A stretch of 64,000 bases of DNA, taken from the NCBI RefSeq assembly GCF_009388985.1, contig NZ_CP036422.1:3114501-3178500 (forward strand). Reading direction: 5' to 3'. Of the stretch, positions 8,868 through 18,493 are shown piece by piece. Every line of letters begins with the position of its first letter. The first letter of the stretch is position 1. Origin of the DNA: Halioglobus maricola. GTDB taxonomy: Bacteria; Pseudomonadota; Gammaproteobacteria; Pseudomonadales; Halieaceae. Both the position numbers and the translations under genes were made by a program. Below the pieces are notes generated by a model, which did no database searches, was not told where the DNA came from, and was given only the letters and a program-made list of their open reading frames with translations.

Positions 8868-10076
8868 CTAAATAGCCAGATTATTCACTGACATGATACC
8901 CATCAGGATGGCGATAATAATAATTGCGATGACAAAACCCATGGTCAAGATAAGTAGCGGCTCCAGTAAGGCGAGACCGCGTTTGACGCCGGACTGCACA
9001 TGGTCATCAAAAACCTTGGCCAGCTCCAGCAGCATTTTATCCAGGCTGCCGGACTCCTCGCCCACGCGAACCATCTGGATAACCATGGGGGTAAATTTTC
9101 CGGACTCTTCCAGCGCGATCGACATGCGCTGACCGCCTTTCACTGCCGGCGGCAACACCTGCAACGAATCCCGCATCACCCGGTTGTCCACGGTGTCGAT
9201 CGCAATCGATATCGCCTTCAGCAGCGACACGCCGTTGCCCACGAGGGTTCCGACGGTGCGAGCAAATTTCGACATCTCGAATTCGAATATGATCCCACCC
9301 GCGAGTGGTAATTTTAACAATCGCTCGTCAAACGCCACTTTGCCTGCATCAGATGCCATCCAGTTCCGCAGAGCGATACCGCCAGCAACGGTCACCAACG
9401 CAAGCAACCAGCCCCAGGACTTGATAAAGTCCGCACCCGCCAGCACCCACTGGGTGAGCAATGGCAGGGCATCACCCATATCCTCGAATAATGCCTCAAA
9501 CTGGGGGACCACAAAACCGAGCATCAAAACTACGGACAATACGGCCACCACCAGCAATATGGTTGGGTAAATAAGCGCGGAAACTACGCTGTCGCGATTA
9601 GCCTTTGCGTTCTCCAGGTACTCCACCAGCCGGTCGAGCACGCTCGAGAGTTGACCACTGGCCTCGCCTGCCCGAACCATGCTGATATAAAAAGAGCCGA
9701 ACACGTGTTCATGAGGCTCAAGGGCCGCGCTGAGAGGCTTGCCGCCTTTGACGTTCTTGAGCAGGTCTTGCAGCAGCATTTCCACTTGCGGGAGGGACGC
9801 CATGTCGATCAATACCTTCAGGGCGCGATCCAGTGGCAGGCCAGCGCGCAGCAGCACTGCAAGCTCGGTCGTCATTGACAACACTTCCTGCCGTCCCGGC
9901 GGCTTCGCCACCACTTTCTTGCCACCCGAGGCAAGTTTGTCACCCGGCTCCAGCTTCAACAGGGTGAGACCCTGGGCCCGCAGTTGCCGCGAGGCCAGCT
10001 CCATACCGTCTGCCTCTACGCTGCCATTGTGTGGCTTACCGTCACGGCCTACCGCTTTGTAGCTGAATGTGGCCAC
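8868..10076 (-). CDS. gspF: Type II secretion platform protein GspF
   Basis: This 402-residue polytopic inner-membrane protein has two repeated GspF domains: ELAVLLRAGLPLDRAL with MVRAGEASGQL in the first, KFARTVGTLVGNGVSLLKAI with MVRVGEESGSLD in the second. Membrane helices are near residues 165-195, 210-230 and the C-terminus (LLILTMGFVIAIIIIAILMGIM). It is the rotor-like platform contacting GspE and the pseudopilins. It starts three bases after the gspE stop. Confidence 0.97.
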   Translation of the reverse strand: MATFSYKAVGRDGKPHNGSVEADGMELASRQLRAQGLTLLKLEPGDKLASGGKKVVAKPPGRQEVLSMTTELAVLLRAGLPLDRALKVLIDMASLPQVEMLLQDLLKNVKGGKPLSAALEPHEHVFGSFYISMVRAGEASGQLSSVLDRLVEYLENAKANRDSVVSALIYPTILLVVAVLSVVLMLGFVVPQFEALFEDMGDALPLLTQWVLAGADFIKSWGWLLALVTVAGGIALRNWMASDAGKVAFDERLLKLPLAGGIIFEFEMSKFARTVGTLVGNGVSLLKAISIAIDTVDNRVMRDSLQVLPPAVKGGQRMSIALEESGKFTPMVIQMVRVGEESGSLDKMLLELAKVFDDHVQSGVKRGLALLEPLLILTMGFVIAIIIIAILMGIMSVNNLAI

Positions 10077-10079
10077 CGT

Positions 10080-11822
10080 TTAGACCGTGGCCTGCGTTTC
10101 GACGTCTGCTGCCACATCCACCAGTTCTTCCAGTGCACCGTCGTCGCTCTGATCCTGGGTGACCCGCAACACCTCTTCCATAGAGGTGAGGCCCGCAGCA
10201 ACTTTACGCAGGCCATCCTCGTACAGGGTATACATTCCCTGGCGACGCGCCGCGGCGTGCAATGTCGTGGCATCCGCACCGGTCATGATGACCCTGTGCA
10301 TTTCGTCATCAAGCGGGAACAGTTCATGGATCGATGTTCGGCCCGAGTAGCCAGTGTGCATGCAGTGTTCACAGCCCGTCGCCTGATAAATCGAACGCTG
10401 GCCCGGCTCGAGGAAAGGTGTAATGCCTGACGCGGCCGCAGCCTCCGAACTCAGCGGAGCTTCTTCTTTGCAGTGCCGGCACAGCCTGCGCACCAGACGC
10501 TGAGCCAATACACCATTGACGGAGGAAGTAATGAGGTAACGCTCCACGCCCATGTCTTCCAGCCGGGTAATCGCGCCAGCAGCAGTATTGGTGTGTAGCG
10601 TCGATAACACCAGGTGCCCGGTGAGCGCCGACTGAACACCGATCTGGGCGGTTTCGGTATCGCGCATCTCACCGATCATGATGATGTCCGGGTCCTGGCG
10701 CAGAATCGCGCGCAACGCACGGGCAAAGGTGAGCTCTATCTGGGCCTGCACCTGAATCTGGTTGACGCCCTGCAACTGATATTCAACCGGGTCTTCCACC
10801 GTAATAATTTTAAGTTGCTCGGAATCCAGGGACGCCAGCGAGGCGTAGAGAGTGGTTGTCTTACCCGAACCGGTAGGCCCGGTCACCAACAGCACACCGT
10901 GTGGGCGCGCCAGCAAGTTCTGGTATTTTTCGAGCGTATCCTGGGAAAACCCCATGTCCGGCAGGCTGAGTTGAATACTCTCCCGGTCTAACACGCGCAT
11001 CACAATGCTTTCGCCGTGCACGGTAGGAATGGTCGACACACGTAAATCGAGCTCGTGGCCTTTGACCCGGGTCATGATGCGCCCATCCTGGGGCAGGCGC
11101 TGCTCGGCTATATTCATCTGCGACAACAGCTTGATCCGTGAGGCGATCGCGGCGGAGAGATTTGCTGCCGGGGGGTCCGGATGATCCTGCAAAACGCCGT
11201 CAACCCGATAGCGCAGGTGGAGGCCATCTTCGAAGGGCTCGATGTGAATATCTGATGCTGAATTGTCTACCGCGCGATGAATGATCTGATTGACCAGACG
11301 AATCACTGGCGCTTCGCTCGCCAGATCCCTCAGGTGTTCGATAAATTCGTCGTCGCTCTGACCGCCAAACTGATCAAAACCTTCTTCTTCGTCGTCTTCA
11401 CCCTGCTGAATATAGAGCTGTAGCGCGCGGTTAACGTCAGATTCAAGTCCCAGAGATATCTCTACCGGGCAATCCAGCGCCATCTGCAGGGCCTTGGCAA
11501 GAAATGGATCCTGCGGCACCGCTGCAGCAAAACGGATGCCGGCATCACTTTTCGCGAAGGGTACCACCAGGTGGCTGAACATGAAATCCTGCGCAAGGGC
11601 TTCCAGTATGACAGGTTCCTCCGGGTAGTCGGCGGCAGCCAGCAGTGGAATATCGAGTTGCGCAGAGAGGACCGTTGCGAAATCGAATTCAGACACCAAG
11701 CCCAGCTTGATCAGGACTTGTCCGAACATATCGCCCATTTCGCCCTGGGCAAGCAGCGCGCGCTCCACATCTCGCTCGGAGAGCTTCCCCTGCTCGACCA
11801 GCATTTCGCCGATTTTTTTCAT
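10080..11822 (-). CDS. gspE: Type II secretion ATPase GspE
   Basis: This 580-residue cytoplasmic ATPase powers pseudopilus assembly. It has an N1 domain at the start (MKKIGEMLVEQGKLSERDV), the Asp and His boxes around SASDIHIEPFEDG, Walker A GPTGSGKTT, the Walker B region RQDPDIIMIGEMRD, and a zinc-binding four-cysteine element (CRHC and CEHC). The frame extends upstream to 11900, but the ATG at 11822 has GGAG just before it and begins at the conserved N1 sequence. It is the first gene of the secretion operon; a TACAAT box lies near 11899-11904, without a convincing -35. Confidence 0.96.
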   Translation of the reverse strand: MKKIGEMLVEQGKLSERDVERALLAQGEMGDMFGQVLIKLGLVSEFDFATVLSAQLDIPLLAAADYPEEPVILEALAQDFMFSHLVVPFAKSDAGIRFAAAVPQDPFLAKALQMALDCPVEISLGLESDVNRALQLYIQQGEDDEEEGFDQFGGQSDDEFIEHLRDLASEAPVIRLVNQIIHRAVDNSASDIHIEPFEDGLHLRYRVDGVLQDHPDPPAANLSAAIASRIKLLSQMNIAEQRLPQDGRIMTRVKGHELDLRVSTIPTVHGESIVMRVLDRESIQLSLPDMGFSQDTLEKYQNLLARPHGVLLVTGPTGSGKTTTLYASLASLDSEQLKIITVEDPVEYQLQGVNQIQVQAQIELTFARALRAILRQDPDIIMIGEMRDTETAQIGVQSALTGHLVLSTLHTNTAAGAITRLEDMGVERYLITSSVNGVLAQRLVRRLCRHCKEEAPLSSEAAAASGITPFLEPGQRSIYQATGCEHCMHTGYSGRTSIHELFPLDDEMHRVIMTGADATTLHAAARRQGMYTLYEDGLRKVAAGLTSMEEVLRVTQDQSDDGALEELVDVAADVETQATV

Positions 11823-11934
11823 TATGCTCCAGTTCAAGCAGCTGTTTAAAAATTCATCAGCGCGACCTGGAAGGGCCACTCCGAATGGAATGGCCGACAT
11901 TGTAGCAGTAGATGCAATGACAAGGGAGAGACAA

Positions 11935-11954
11935 GCGGAGCAGGATCACTCCGC
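11935..11954 (-). terminator. Probable terminator of the HIP operon
   Basis: On the minus strand, 13 bases after the thiolase stop, GCGGAG and CTCCGC form a six-pair stem with an eight-base loop, followed by TTGTCTC. It would end the 15 kb catabolic transcript before the secretion operon. The T-run is imperfect. Confidence 0.4.
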
Positions 11955-11967
11955 CGCAGGATACAGA

Positions 11968-13170
11968 TCAGGCGACCTCGAAGAGACCCGCTGCGCCCAT
12001 GCCACCGCCGATACACATGGTAACAACCACGTATTTCGCGCCGCGACGCTTACCCTCGATCAAAGCGTGCCCCACCATCCGCGCACCGCTCATCCCGAAA
12101 GGATGGCCGATGGCAATGGAGCCGCCATTGACGTTCAACCTGTCATTGTCGATCCCCAACTGGTCACGACTGTAGATAACCTGACAGGCGAATGCCTCAT
12201 TTAGTTCCCACAGGTCGATATCATTTACGGTCAGGCCGTGACGGGCCAACAGCTTGGGCACAGCAAACACAGGACCAATACCCATCTCATCCGACTTGCA
12301 ACCGGCAACAGCCAGTCCGCGATAGATACCGAGCGGGGCGAGCCCTTTCTGTTCCGCCAATTTACTGTCCATCACTACACAGGCAGACGCACCATCGGAC
12401 AGCTGGGACGAGTTGCCAGCGGTGATAAAACGGCCCTGTTTGACCCACTGGCCATCTTTAAACACTGGCTCCAGTGAAGCCAGATTCTCCAGCGTCGTGC
12501 TCGGGCGGTTACAATCGTCGCGATCAACTACAGTGTCCTGAAAGCTCGTCTCCTTGGTCTCGCGGTTGAATACCGACATGGTGGCATTCATCGGCACGAT
12601 CTCATCGTCGAACAGCCCCGCCTGCTGTGCTGCAGCTACGCGCTGCTGACTCTGTAGCGAATACGCGTCCTGAGCCTCGCGGCTGATACCGTAGCGATCG
12701 GACACCACTTCGGCTGTTTCGAGCATCGGCATATAGGCAGTGGGATCGATCGCCGTGACCGTTTCAGAAACCGCCCGGTAGGTATTCTTGTGCTTGGTCT
12801 GCACCAGGGAAATCGATTCGACACCGCCGGCCACGGCGATATCGTATTCATTGCACATAATGCTTTTCGCAGCGGTGGCGATGGTCATCAGGCCGGAAGA
12901 GCACTGACGATCCATGGACATGCCCGCCACAGTGTCGGGCAATCCACCGGCAATGCCGCAGAGACGGCCAATGTTATAGCCCTGTGAGCCCTGCTGGGCA
13001 GCTGCGCCGAACAGGCAGTCGTCCACTTCCGCCGGGTCGATGCCAGCGCGCTCCACCGCGGCGCGCACAACGTGCCCCCCCATGGCGGGAGCCTCGGTGT
13101 TGTTGAATCCGCCACGGAAAGACTTGGCCAACCCGGTGCGGGCGGTAGATACGATAACTGCTTCTCTCAT
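11968..13170 (-). CDS. Thiolase (acetyl-CoA C-acyltransferase)
   Basis: This 400-residue thiolase has the nucleophilic cysteine in DRQCSSGL, the His motif in [12 protein letters not shown] and the second catalytic cysteine in TMCIGGGMG, with ELNEAFACQ between. It cleaves a 3-ketoacyl-CoA to acetyl-CoA plus a shortened acyl-CoA, or the reverse. The ATG at 13170 has GGAG seven bases upstream; the longer frame (13227) is not supported. It is the last gene of the steroid-type operon, 28 bases after the ipdF homologue, and probably acts on a late ring-derived fragment. It is a different thiolase branch from the FadA6-like gene in the same operon. Confidence 0.93.
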   Translation of the reverse strand: MREAVIVSTARTGLAKSFRGGFNNTEAPAMGGHVVRAAVERAGIDPAEVDDCLFGAAAQQGSQGYNIGRLCGIAGGLPDTVAGMSMDRQCSSGLMTIATAAKSIMCNEYDIAVAGGVESISLVQTKHKNTYRAVSETVTAIDPTAYMPMLETAEVVSDRYGISREAQDAYSLQSQQRVAAAQQAGLFDDEIVPMNATMSVFNRETKETSFQDTVVDRDDCNRPSTTLENLASLEPVFKDGQWVKQGRFITAGNSSQLSDGASACVVMDSKLAEQKGLAPLGIYRGLAVAGCKSDEMGIGPVFAVPKLLARHGLTVNDIDLWELNEAFACQVIYSRDQLGIDNDRLNVNGGSIAIGHPFGMSGARMVGHALIEGKRRGAKYVVVTMCIGGGMGAAGLFEVA

Positions 13171-13198
13171 ACTCATTCTCCGATTGAAATTTTGTTGC

Positions 13199-13990
13199 TC
13201 AGGCGTGCTGACTGGACACTGAAACATTCTCGCCTGTCATGTAGCTCGAATAGTCGGATGCCAGGAACATCATGACATTGGCGACTTCCCAGGCCTCCGC
13301 CGCGCGTCCGTAGGCTTCCTTGGACTCCAGCTCCTCGAGAAGTTCCTGAGAAGCAGACTTGCGCAGCATCGGGTGTAACACGATCGATGGCGACACCGCG
13401 TTGATGCGCACATCAAACTCTGCAGCTTCCAATGCGGCACAACGCGTGAGCGCCATGACCCCGGCCTTGGCCGCCGCGTAATGCGCCTGCTCTTTCTGAG
13501 CGCGCCAGCCCAGCACCGAGGCGTTGTTAACAATCACGCCGCCCTGCCCCCGCGCCTTCATCGTGCGCATCATGCAGCGCGTCATCCGCATGGTGCCGTT
13601 CAAGGTGACGTCGATGACCTTGTGCCACTCGTCATCTTCCATTTCGATCAGAAGTTTGGAGGTACCGAGACCGGCATTGTTAATCAGGATATCTGCGCCG
13701 CCCAGCGTTTCCTCGGCATAAGCAACCAGCGCCTGCACCTCATTTTCCACGGCGACGTTACAGGTCTTACCGTAGATATCGGCAAGGCCGGTCTCTGCCT
13801 TCAGCTTATCGACCGCCGCCGCAAGGCGTCCTTCATGTATGTCGCTGATCACTATGGCACGCGCGCCCTCTTCGGCAGCCCGGGTCGCGGCAGCAAAGCC
13901 AATACCGGCACCAGCTGCTGCGGTGACCAGCACCGACTTGCCTTTGATCAGCCCGTGACCAGGCACATATTCAGGTGTTTTAAGGCTCAT
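13199..13990 (-). CDS. ipdF: IpdF-like short-chain dehydrogenase (HIP-CoA ketoreductase)
   Basis: This 263-residue SDR has the cofactor motif [13 protein letters not shown], and the catalytic Ser-Tyr-Lys in [11 protein letters not shown] and YAAAKAG. The stretches GWRAQ...[23 protein letters not shown] and [12 protein letters not shown] match what I remember of mycobacterial IpdF (Rv3559c), which reduces the C5 ketone of HIP-CoA. The true start is the ATG at 13990 with AGGA upstream; the frame runs to 14107 without support. It lies next to the FadE30 homologue, as in actinobacteria. Similarity is from memory, not from an alignment. Confidence 0.9.
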   Translation of the reverse strand: MSLKTPEYVPGHGLIKGKSVLVTAAAGAGIGFAAATRAAEEGARAIVISDIHEGRLAAAVDKLKAETGLADIYGKTCNVAVENEVQALVAYAEETLGGADILINNAGLGTSKLLIEMEDDEWHKVIDVTLNGTMRMTRCMMRTMKARGQGGVIVNNASVLGWRAQKEQAHYAAAKAGVMALTRCAALEAAEFDVRINAVSPSIVLHPMLRKSASQELLEELESKEAYGRAAEAWEVANVMMFLASDYSSYMTGENVSVSSQHA

Positions 13991-14000
13991 ATCTGTATTC

Positions 14001-15203
14001 CTATTTCGCTGTGCCTTTCGGTTCCCGAGGCATCCCCAGGCCGCGCTCGGCGATGATGTTTCTCTGAATCTGGTTAGTGCCACCGTAGATGGTGTCGGAA
14101 CGCACAAACAGGTACATGGATTGAAGTCGGCTCAATTCATATGGACCACCTTCGAGAATGTCGCATTCTGGCCCCATCACATCCATAGCGAGCTCCCCAA
14201 GGCTGCGGTGCCAGGTTGCCCAGAACAGCTTGTAGATCAACGCTTCTTTCTGCAGGGAACCATCAGAGCCGCTCTGCCCGGATAGCATGCGCAGCGAGTT
14301 GTAGCGCATGATCTTGAGCTCCGCATGCGCCCTGGCAATTCGATCGCGAATGGATGGGTCTTTTGCAGCGCCGTTTTCCCTCGCCAACTCGACGACATCG
14401 TCAAGCTCATTCTGAAACTGCATCTGCTGGCCCAGAGTTGATACGCCACGCTCAAACCCGAGCAAACCCATGGCAACCTTCCAGCCATCACCGGGCGCTC
14501 CAACCATATCACTGGCATCGCAATGGGCGTCGTCGAAAAACACTTCGTTGAACTCGGAGGTGCCGGTGATCTGCTCAATTGGCCGCACATCAATACCCGG
14601 CTGATCCATCTTGATCAGGAAAAAGCCCAGGCCCTTGTGCGCAACAGAGTCGGGATCGGTGCGTGCAATGACAAAACAATAGTCGGATTCATGGGCAAGA
14701 GAAGTCCAGACTTTCTGGCCATTGATGATCCACTTGCCCTGCTCATCGTCGAAGCGCGCCTTGGTTTTCACGTTAGCCAGGTCGGAACCTGCGCCGGGCT
14801 CAGAGTAACCCTGACACCACAATTCGGTTCCCGCCACGATACCCGGCAAGTACTTCTGTTGTTGTTCTTCCGTGCCGAAGGCAATGAGTGTCGGACCAGT
14901 AAGGCCCTCCCCGATATGCCCTACGCGCCCTGGGGCGCCGGCGCGAGCATACTCCTCGAAAAAGATAACCTGCTGTTCAATGCTACAGCCACGACCGCCG
15001 TGCTCCTTCGGCCAACCCACACAGGTCCAGCCACCTTCAGCCAGCCTCTTTTCCCAGTCCTGACGCTCCTGCGGGAACATATGCTCGTCCCCCGGGCCGC
15101 CGCGATACTTGAGTTTGGCGAACTCTCCCGTAAGATTTTCTGCCAGCCACCCTGCAACTTCGGCGCGGAACAGTTCGTCCTCAGCACTAAAACTCAGTTT
15201 CAT
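14001..15203 (-). CDS. fadE30: FadE30-like acyl-CoA dehydrogenase
   Basis: This 400-residue flavoprotein has the acyl-CoA dehydrogenase signatures WCQGYSEPGAGSDLA, NGQKVWTSLAH, ITGTSEFNEVFFDDA, FERGVSTLGQQ and a C-terminal IYGGTNQIQRNIIAERGLG. These match remembered Mycobacterium FadE30 (Rv3560c), which desaturates the propionyl side chain of reduced HIP-CoA. It overlaps the next upstream dehydrogenase gene by four bases, suggesting that the two make a hetero-oligomer, as steroid-degrading dehydrogenases often do. Confidence 0.9.
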   Translation of the reverse strand: MKLSFSAEDELFRAEVAGWLAENLTGEFAKLKYRGGPGDEHMFPQERQDWEKRLAEGGWTCVGWPKEHGGRGCSIEQQVIFFEEYARAGAPGRVGHIGEGLTGPTLIAFGTEEQQQKYLPGIVAGTELWCQGYSEPGAGSDLANVKTKARFDDEQGKWIINGQKVWTSLAHESDYCFVIARTDPDSVAHKGLGFFLIKMDQPGIDVRPIEQITGTSEFNEVFFDDAHCDASDMVGAPGDGWKVAMGLLGFERGVSTLGQQMQFQNELDDVVELARENGAAKDPSIRDRIARAHAELKIMRYNSLRMLSGQSGSDGSLQKEALIYKLFWATWHRSLGELAMDVMGPECDILEGGPYELSRLQSMYLFVRSDTIYGGTNQIQRNIIAERGLGMPREPKGTAK

Positions 15204-16372
15204 GCCACATCCTCCCCGTCGAGAAGCGCCGCGGCTATTCGCTCTCGATGTTGTGCACCATTGCCCAGCAAATGCTCTGAAGACTTGGCGCGTTTAAAGA
15301 ACAAGTGCACATCGTATTCCCAGGTAAAGCCAACCCCTCCGTGCAATTGCATCGCATCTCCGGCAACAGCAAAGTAAGCGTCCGAACAGTAGGATTTTGC
15401 GACGCTGGCAGCCTCGGGCAACTCACCCGCGAGTTCTGTGCCGGCCAACGCTTCCTGGGCAACGCAGGCTGCGTAATAGATCGCGGAGCGCGCCACTTCG
15501 GTTTGCAGCATCATATCGGCGGCCTTGTGCTTCACCGCCTGAAAACTGGCGATAGTGCGACCAAACTGCACCCGCTCGCTGGTATAGGCGATCGTGCTGT
15601 CCAACAGCTGCTGACTACCGCCAACCTGTTCAGCAGCGAGTGCTATTGCGGCGAGATCCTGCACCTGACTCAAAGTATCCCAGCCGGCACCTTCTTCTCC
15701 CACAAGAGCTTGCGCGTCCAGCACCACTCCCTGAAGTGCCAGTGCGGCCTGCTTGCGCGTCTGATCCATCGTGGGCAGCCACTCGCGCTGAAGACCTGGA
15801 GCGTCTGCCGGCAAGAGAAAAAGGCTTATTCCCTGCTCGCCGCTGCTGCCCTCTTCTCTCGCCGCGACGATAATGAGTTCCGCGGTGTGGCCGTCGATGA
15901 CATAGCGATACTCGCCATTGAGTTCAAAGCCACCGGCACAATGGCGCCAGGTAGCGGTGACAGAATCTGCAGCCCAGTGAGCAACACCCCCGTTACTCGC
16001 GATCGTCGCGGTAATGCCGCGCTCGCAGAGCGCTCCCAACCACTGGGCTTTCTGCGTCTCACTGCCCGCCAGCAGCAACGCGTTTGCCGCCTGACAAACT
16101 GTCGCGAAGTACGGCGAGCACAATAAGTGACGCCCCATCTGTTCCATCATTGCGACAACTTCAACATAACCCAGGCCCATGCCGCCGTATTGCTCAGGGA
16201 TATGAATGGCCTGCCAGTACATCTCGCCGCAAACACGCTGCCACAGCTCTGCGTCGTAGCCGATGTCGGTGGCCATCGCCGTGCGCACGGCCTCGCTGGT
16301 AGACACCTCCGCCAGGAACGCAGCGGCAGTGTCGCGAATCATTTCCTGCTCTTCGGTAAATGCAAATTCCAT
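15200..16372 (-). CDS. Acyl-CoA dehydrogenase, partner subunit of FadE30-like enzyme
   Basis: This 390-residue acyl-CoA dehydrogenase family protein has the N-terminal helical domain (FTEEQEMIRDTAAAFL), a middle domain and a C-terminal domain with TSERVQFGRTIASFQAVKH and QLHGGVGFTWEYDVHLFFKRAK. It starts with ATG at 16372 and is translationally coupled to the fadE30 homologue (ATGA overlap). Adjacent pairs of short and long dehydrogenase genes encode alpha2-beta2 enzymes in actinobacterial steroid catabolism; the same is inferred here. Which exact substrate it acts on cannot be read from the sequence. Confidence 0.88.
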   Translation of the reverse strand: MEFAFTEEQEMIRDTAAAFLAEVSTSEAVRTAMATDIGYDAELWQRVCGEMYWQAIHIPEQYGGMGLGYVEVVAMMEQMGRHLLCSPYFATVCQAANALLLAGSETQKAQWLGALCERGITATIASNGGVAHWAADSVTATWRHCAGGFELNGEYRYVIDGHTAELIIVAAREEGSSGEQGISLFLLPADAPGLQREWLPTMDQTRKQAALALQGVVLDAQALVGEEGAGWDTLSQVQDLAAIALAAEQVGGSQQLLDSTIAYTSERVQFGRTIASFQAVKHKAADMMLQTEVARSAIYYAACVAQEALAGTELAGELPEAASVAKSYCSDAYFAVAGDAMQLHGGVGFTWEYDVHLFFKRAKSSEHLLGNGAQHRERIAAALLDGEDVA

Positions 16373-16426
16373 GATTGTTCTCTTGAACTATTTTCGTCGC
16401 TGATTCTGATCGATTCCGAGGCGGCT

Positions 16427-17314
16427 TCAGGTGCCCCAGACTTTCTGGGCGGGTGTTTCCTGCGCCAGTAACTCAGTCATAGCCTCGCCAATCTCGGCAG
16501 GCGCCCAGGCAGCGCCTCGATCGACGCCCTCCGTGGTTCGCCATCCATCACAGATGCAAATGCGCCCGCCTTCAGATTCGAAGACACGGCCCGACACATG
16601 CGCCGCTTCAACAGAGCCAAGCCAGGCCAGCAGGTTGGAAACATTTTCGGGAGCGAAGTGATCGAAGCTGCCGTCTTCAGGCTTTTTCATTCGCTCGGCC
16701 ATGGCTGGAACCGCGCTGGTCATGCCTGTGCGCGCGGAGGGGGCCACTGCGTTGGCGGTGATACCGTAGCGCCCCAATTCTGCAGCCTGGTTGAGCGTGA
16801 GTGCGGCGATGCCAGCCTTGGCCGCGGCGTAGTTTGACTGACCAATAGAGCCCTGCAAGCCGGCACCGGAAGTCGTATTGATAATTCGCGCGTCGACCTC
16901 ATGCCCTTCCTTGGCCCGGCCACGCCAGTAGTGCACAGCATGTGAACTGATACAGAAATGTCCCTTCAGGTGAACACTCATAATCGTGTCCCACTCGTCC
17001 TCCGTCATGGAGGCGAACATACGATCGCGATTGACCCCCGCATTGTTCAGTACAATGTCCAATGTGCCGAAGCTATCAATCGCCTGTTTGATCGCGTTCA
17101 GACTGTCGTTGTAATTGGTAATGTCTGAGCTGTTCACCGCGGCCTGGCCACCGGCAGCGACGATGTCATCGACCACGGCCTGCGCTGCGTCTGTGTTGAT
17201 GTCATTGACAATCACTGCACAACCTTCACTGGCGAACACTTTCGCATGGGCAGCACCGAGGCCGCCGCCAGCACCGGTAACAATGGCTACACGCCCTTCA
17301 AGAATTCCACTCAT
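16427..17314 (-). CDS. SDR of the hydroxyacyl-CoA dehydrogenase (MFE-2-like) type
   Basis: This 295-residue short-chain dehydrogenase has TGAGGGLG for NAD(P) binding, NNAGVNRDRMF, and the Ser-Tyr-Lys set in NTTSGAGLQGSIGQSNYAAAKAG. NRDRMF and the C-terminal extension of about 50 residues are typical of 17beta-HSD4/MFE-2-type 3-hydroxyacyl-CoA dehydrogenases. The ATG at 17314 is preferred over the adjacent GTG because AAGGA lies nine bases before it. Its place between the FadA6-like thiolase and an acyl-CoA dehydrogenase suits a beta-oxidation dehydrogenase step on a ring-opened intermediate. Confidence 0.9.
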   Translation of the reverse strand: MSGILEGRVAIVTGAGGGLGAAHAKVFASEGCAVIVNDINTDAAQAVVDDIVAAGGQAAVNSSDITNYNDSLNAIKQAIDSFGTLDIVLNNAGVNRDRMFASMTEDEWDTIMSVHLKGHFCISSHAVHYWRGRAKEGHEVDARIINTTSGAGLQGSIGQSNYAAAKAGIAALTLNQAAELGRYGITANAVAPSARTGMTSAVPAMAERMKKPEDGSFDHFAPENVSNLLAWLGSVEAAHVSGRVFESEGGRICICDGWRTTEGVDRGAAWAPAEIGEAMTELLAQETPAQKVWGT

Positions 17315-17328
17315 CACTTTTATCCTTT

Positions 17329-18477
17329 TTACAGTCTTTCCAGAATCGTGACGTTCGCCTGACCGCCACCTTCACACATGGTCTGAAGACCATATCGGCC
17401 CCCGCTGCGTTCGAGTTCATGCAGCAGCGTTGTCATCAGCTTGGTGCCGGTGGCACCCAAAGGATGCCCCAGGGCAATAGCGCCGCCATTAACATTGGTT
17501 TTAGCGTGGTCGTAACCGGTTTCTTTCAGCCAGGCCATCGCCACCGAAGCGAAAGCTTCGTTGATTTCAACGCAATCGATGTCATTCATGCTCATACCCG
17601 CTTTCTTCAACGCGTATTCTGTCGCAGGAATCGGTGCGGTCAGCATCCAGATAGGGTCGTCAGCTCGCACGCTCATATGCGCTATGCGCGCACGGGGTAT
17701 CAGCTGATAGCGTTTCAAGGCTTCTTCGGACACGATTAGCATCGCAGAGGAACCATCACAGGTCTGGCTGGAAACGGCTGCTGTCACCTTGTCGCAGCCA
17801 AACAGGTAATCCAGCTCTGCCATTTTCTCCAACGTGGATTGGCGGGGAGTTTCATCCGTGGCCACGCCTTCCAGCGGAGCGATCTCTCTCTCGAAACGCC
17901 CCTCCTCAATCGCTCTCAGAGCGCGCGTATGCGATTCGAGTGAGTAGCGCTCAAGATCTTCACGAGACAGATCCCATTTGTCCGCAATCATTTGCGCCGA
18001 ACGAAACTGTGTCGGCGGAACATCACCATAGCGCTCCACCCAGCCTTTGGAGCCTGTAAACGGGTCGGTAAAACCCAGTGGCTCCGCGGCAGTCATGGCC
18101 GAGGAGATCGGAATCTGGGTCATGGTTTGCACGCCACCGGCAACGACCACATCGTTCACTCCCGCCATCACGGCCTGAGCTGCAAAGTGCACCGCCTGCT
18201 GCGAGGAGCCACACTGGCGATCGATGGTGGTTCCGGGAACAACATCAGACAAGCCGGCCGCGAGCCAGCATGTGCGTGCGATGTCACCGGCCAGGGGGCC
18301 GATGGTATCGACGCAACCAAACATCACGTCATCATACTCGCTGTCCGGAATATCATTGCGCTCGACCAGAGTCTTGAGCACATGAGCACCCAGGTCTGCG
18401 CCGTGGACATGCGCCAGGCCTCCCTTGCGGCGCCCTGTGGGCGAGCGCACTGCATCTACAATATAGGCATCTGCCAT
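17329..18477 (-). CDS. fadA6: FadA6-like thiolase
   Basis: This 382-residue thiolase has the nucleophile in [24 protein letters not shown] and a catalytic cysteine in [14 protein letters not shown]. The stretches [16 protein letters not shown] and [12 protein letters not shown] match remembered FadA6 (Rv3556c), the thiolase of late steroid C/D-ring degradation. AGGAG stands eight bases before the ATG at 18477; the frame upstream of it is not used. The gene lies 16 bases after the preceding dehydrogenase gene. Confidence 0.92.
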   Translation of the reverse strand: MADAYIVDAVRSPTGRRKGGLAHVHGADLGAHVLKTLVERNDIPDSEYDDVMFGCVDTIGPLAGDIARTCWLAAGLSDVVPGTTIDRQCGSSQQAVHFAAQAVMAGVNDVVVAGGVQTMTQIPISSAMTAAEPLGFTDPFTGSKGWVERYGDVPPTQFRSAQMIADKWDLSREDLERYSLESHTRALRAIEEGRFEREIAPLEGVATDETPRQSTLEKMAELDYLFGCDKVTAAVSSQTCDGSSAMLIVSEEALKRYQLIPRARIAHMSVRADDPIWMLTAPIPATEYALKKAGMSMNDIDCVEINEAFASVAMAWLKETGYDHAKTNVNGGAIALGHPLGATGTKLMTTLLHELERSGGRYGLQTMCEGGGQANVTILERL

Positions 18478-18493
18478 GATTCTATCTCCTCGA

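Noticed and set aside
8413-11822. Type IV pilus assembly genes
   Set aside because: GspE and GspF resemble PilB and PilC, but the presence of GspG, H, I, J, K, L, M, a GspC-like protein and the secretin in one operon identifies type II secretion.
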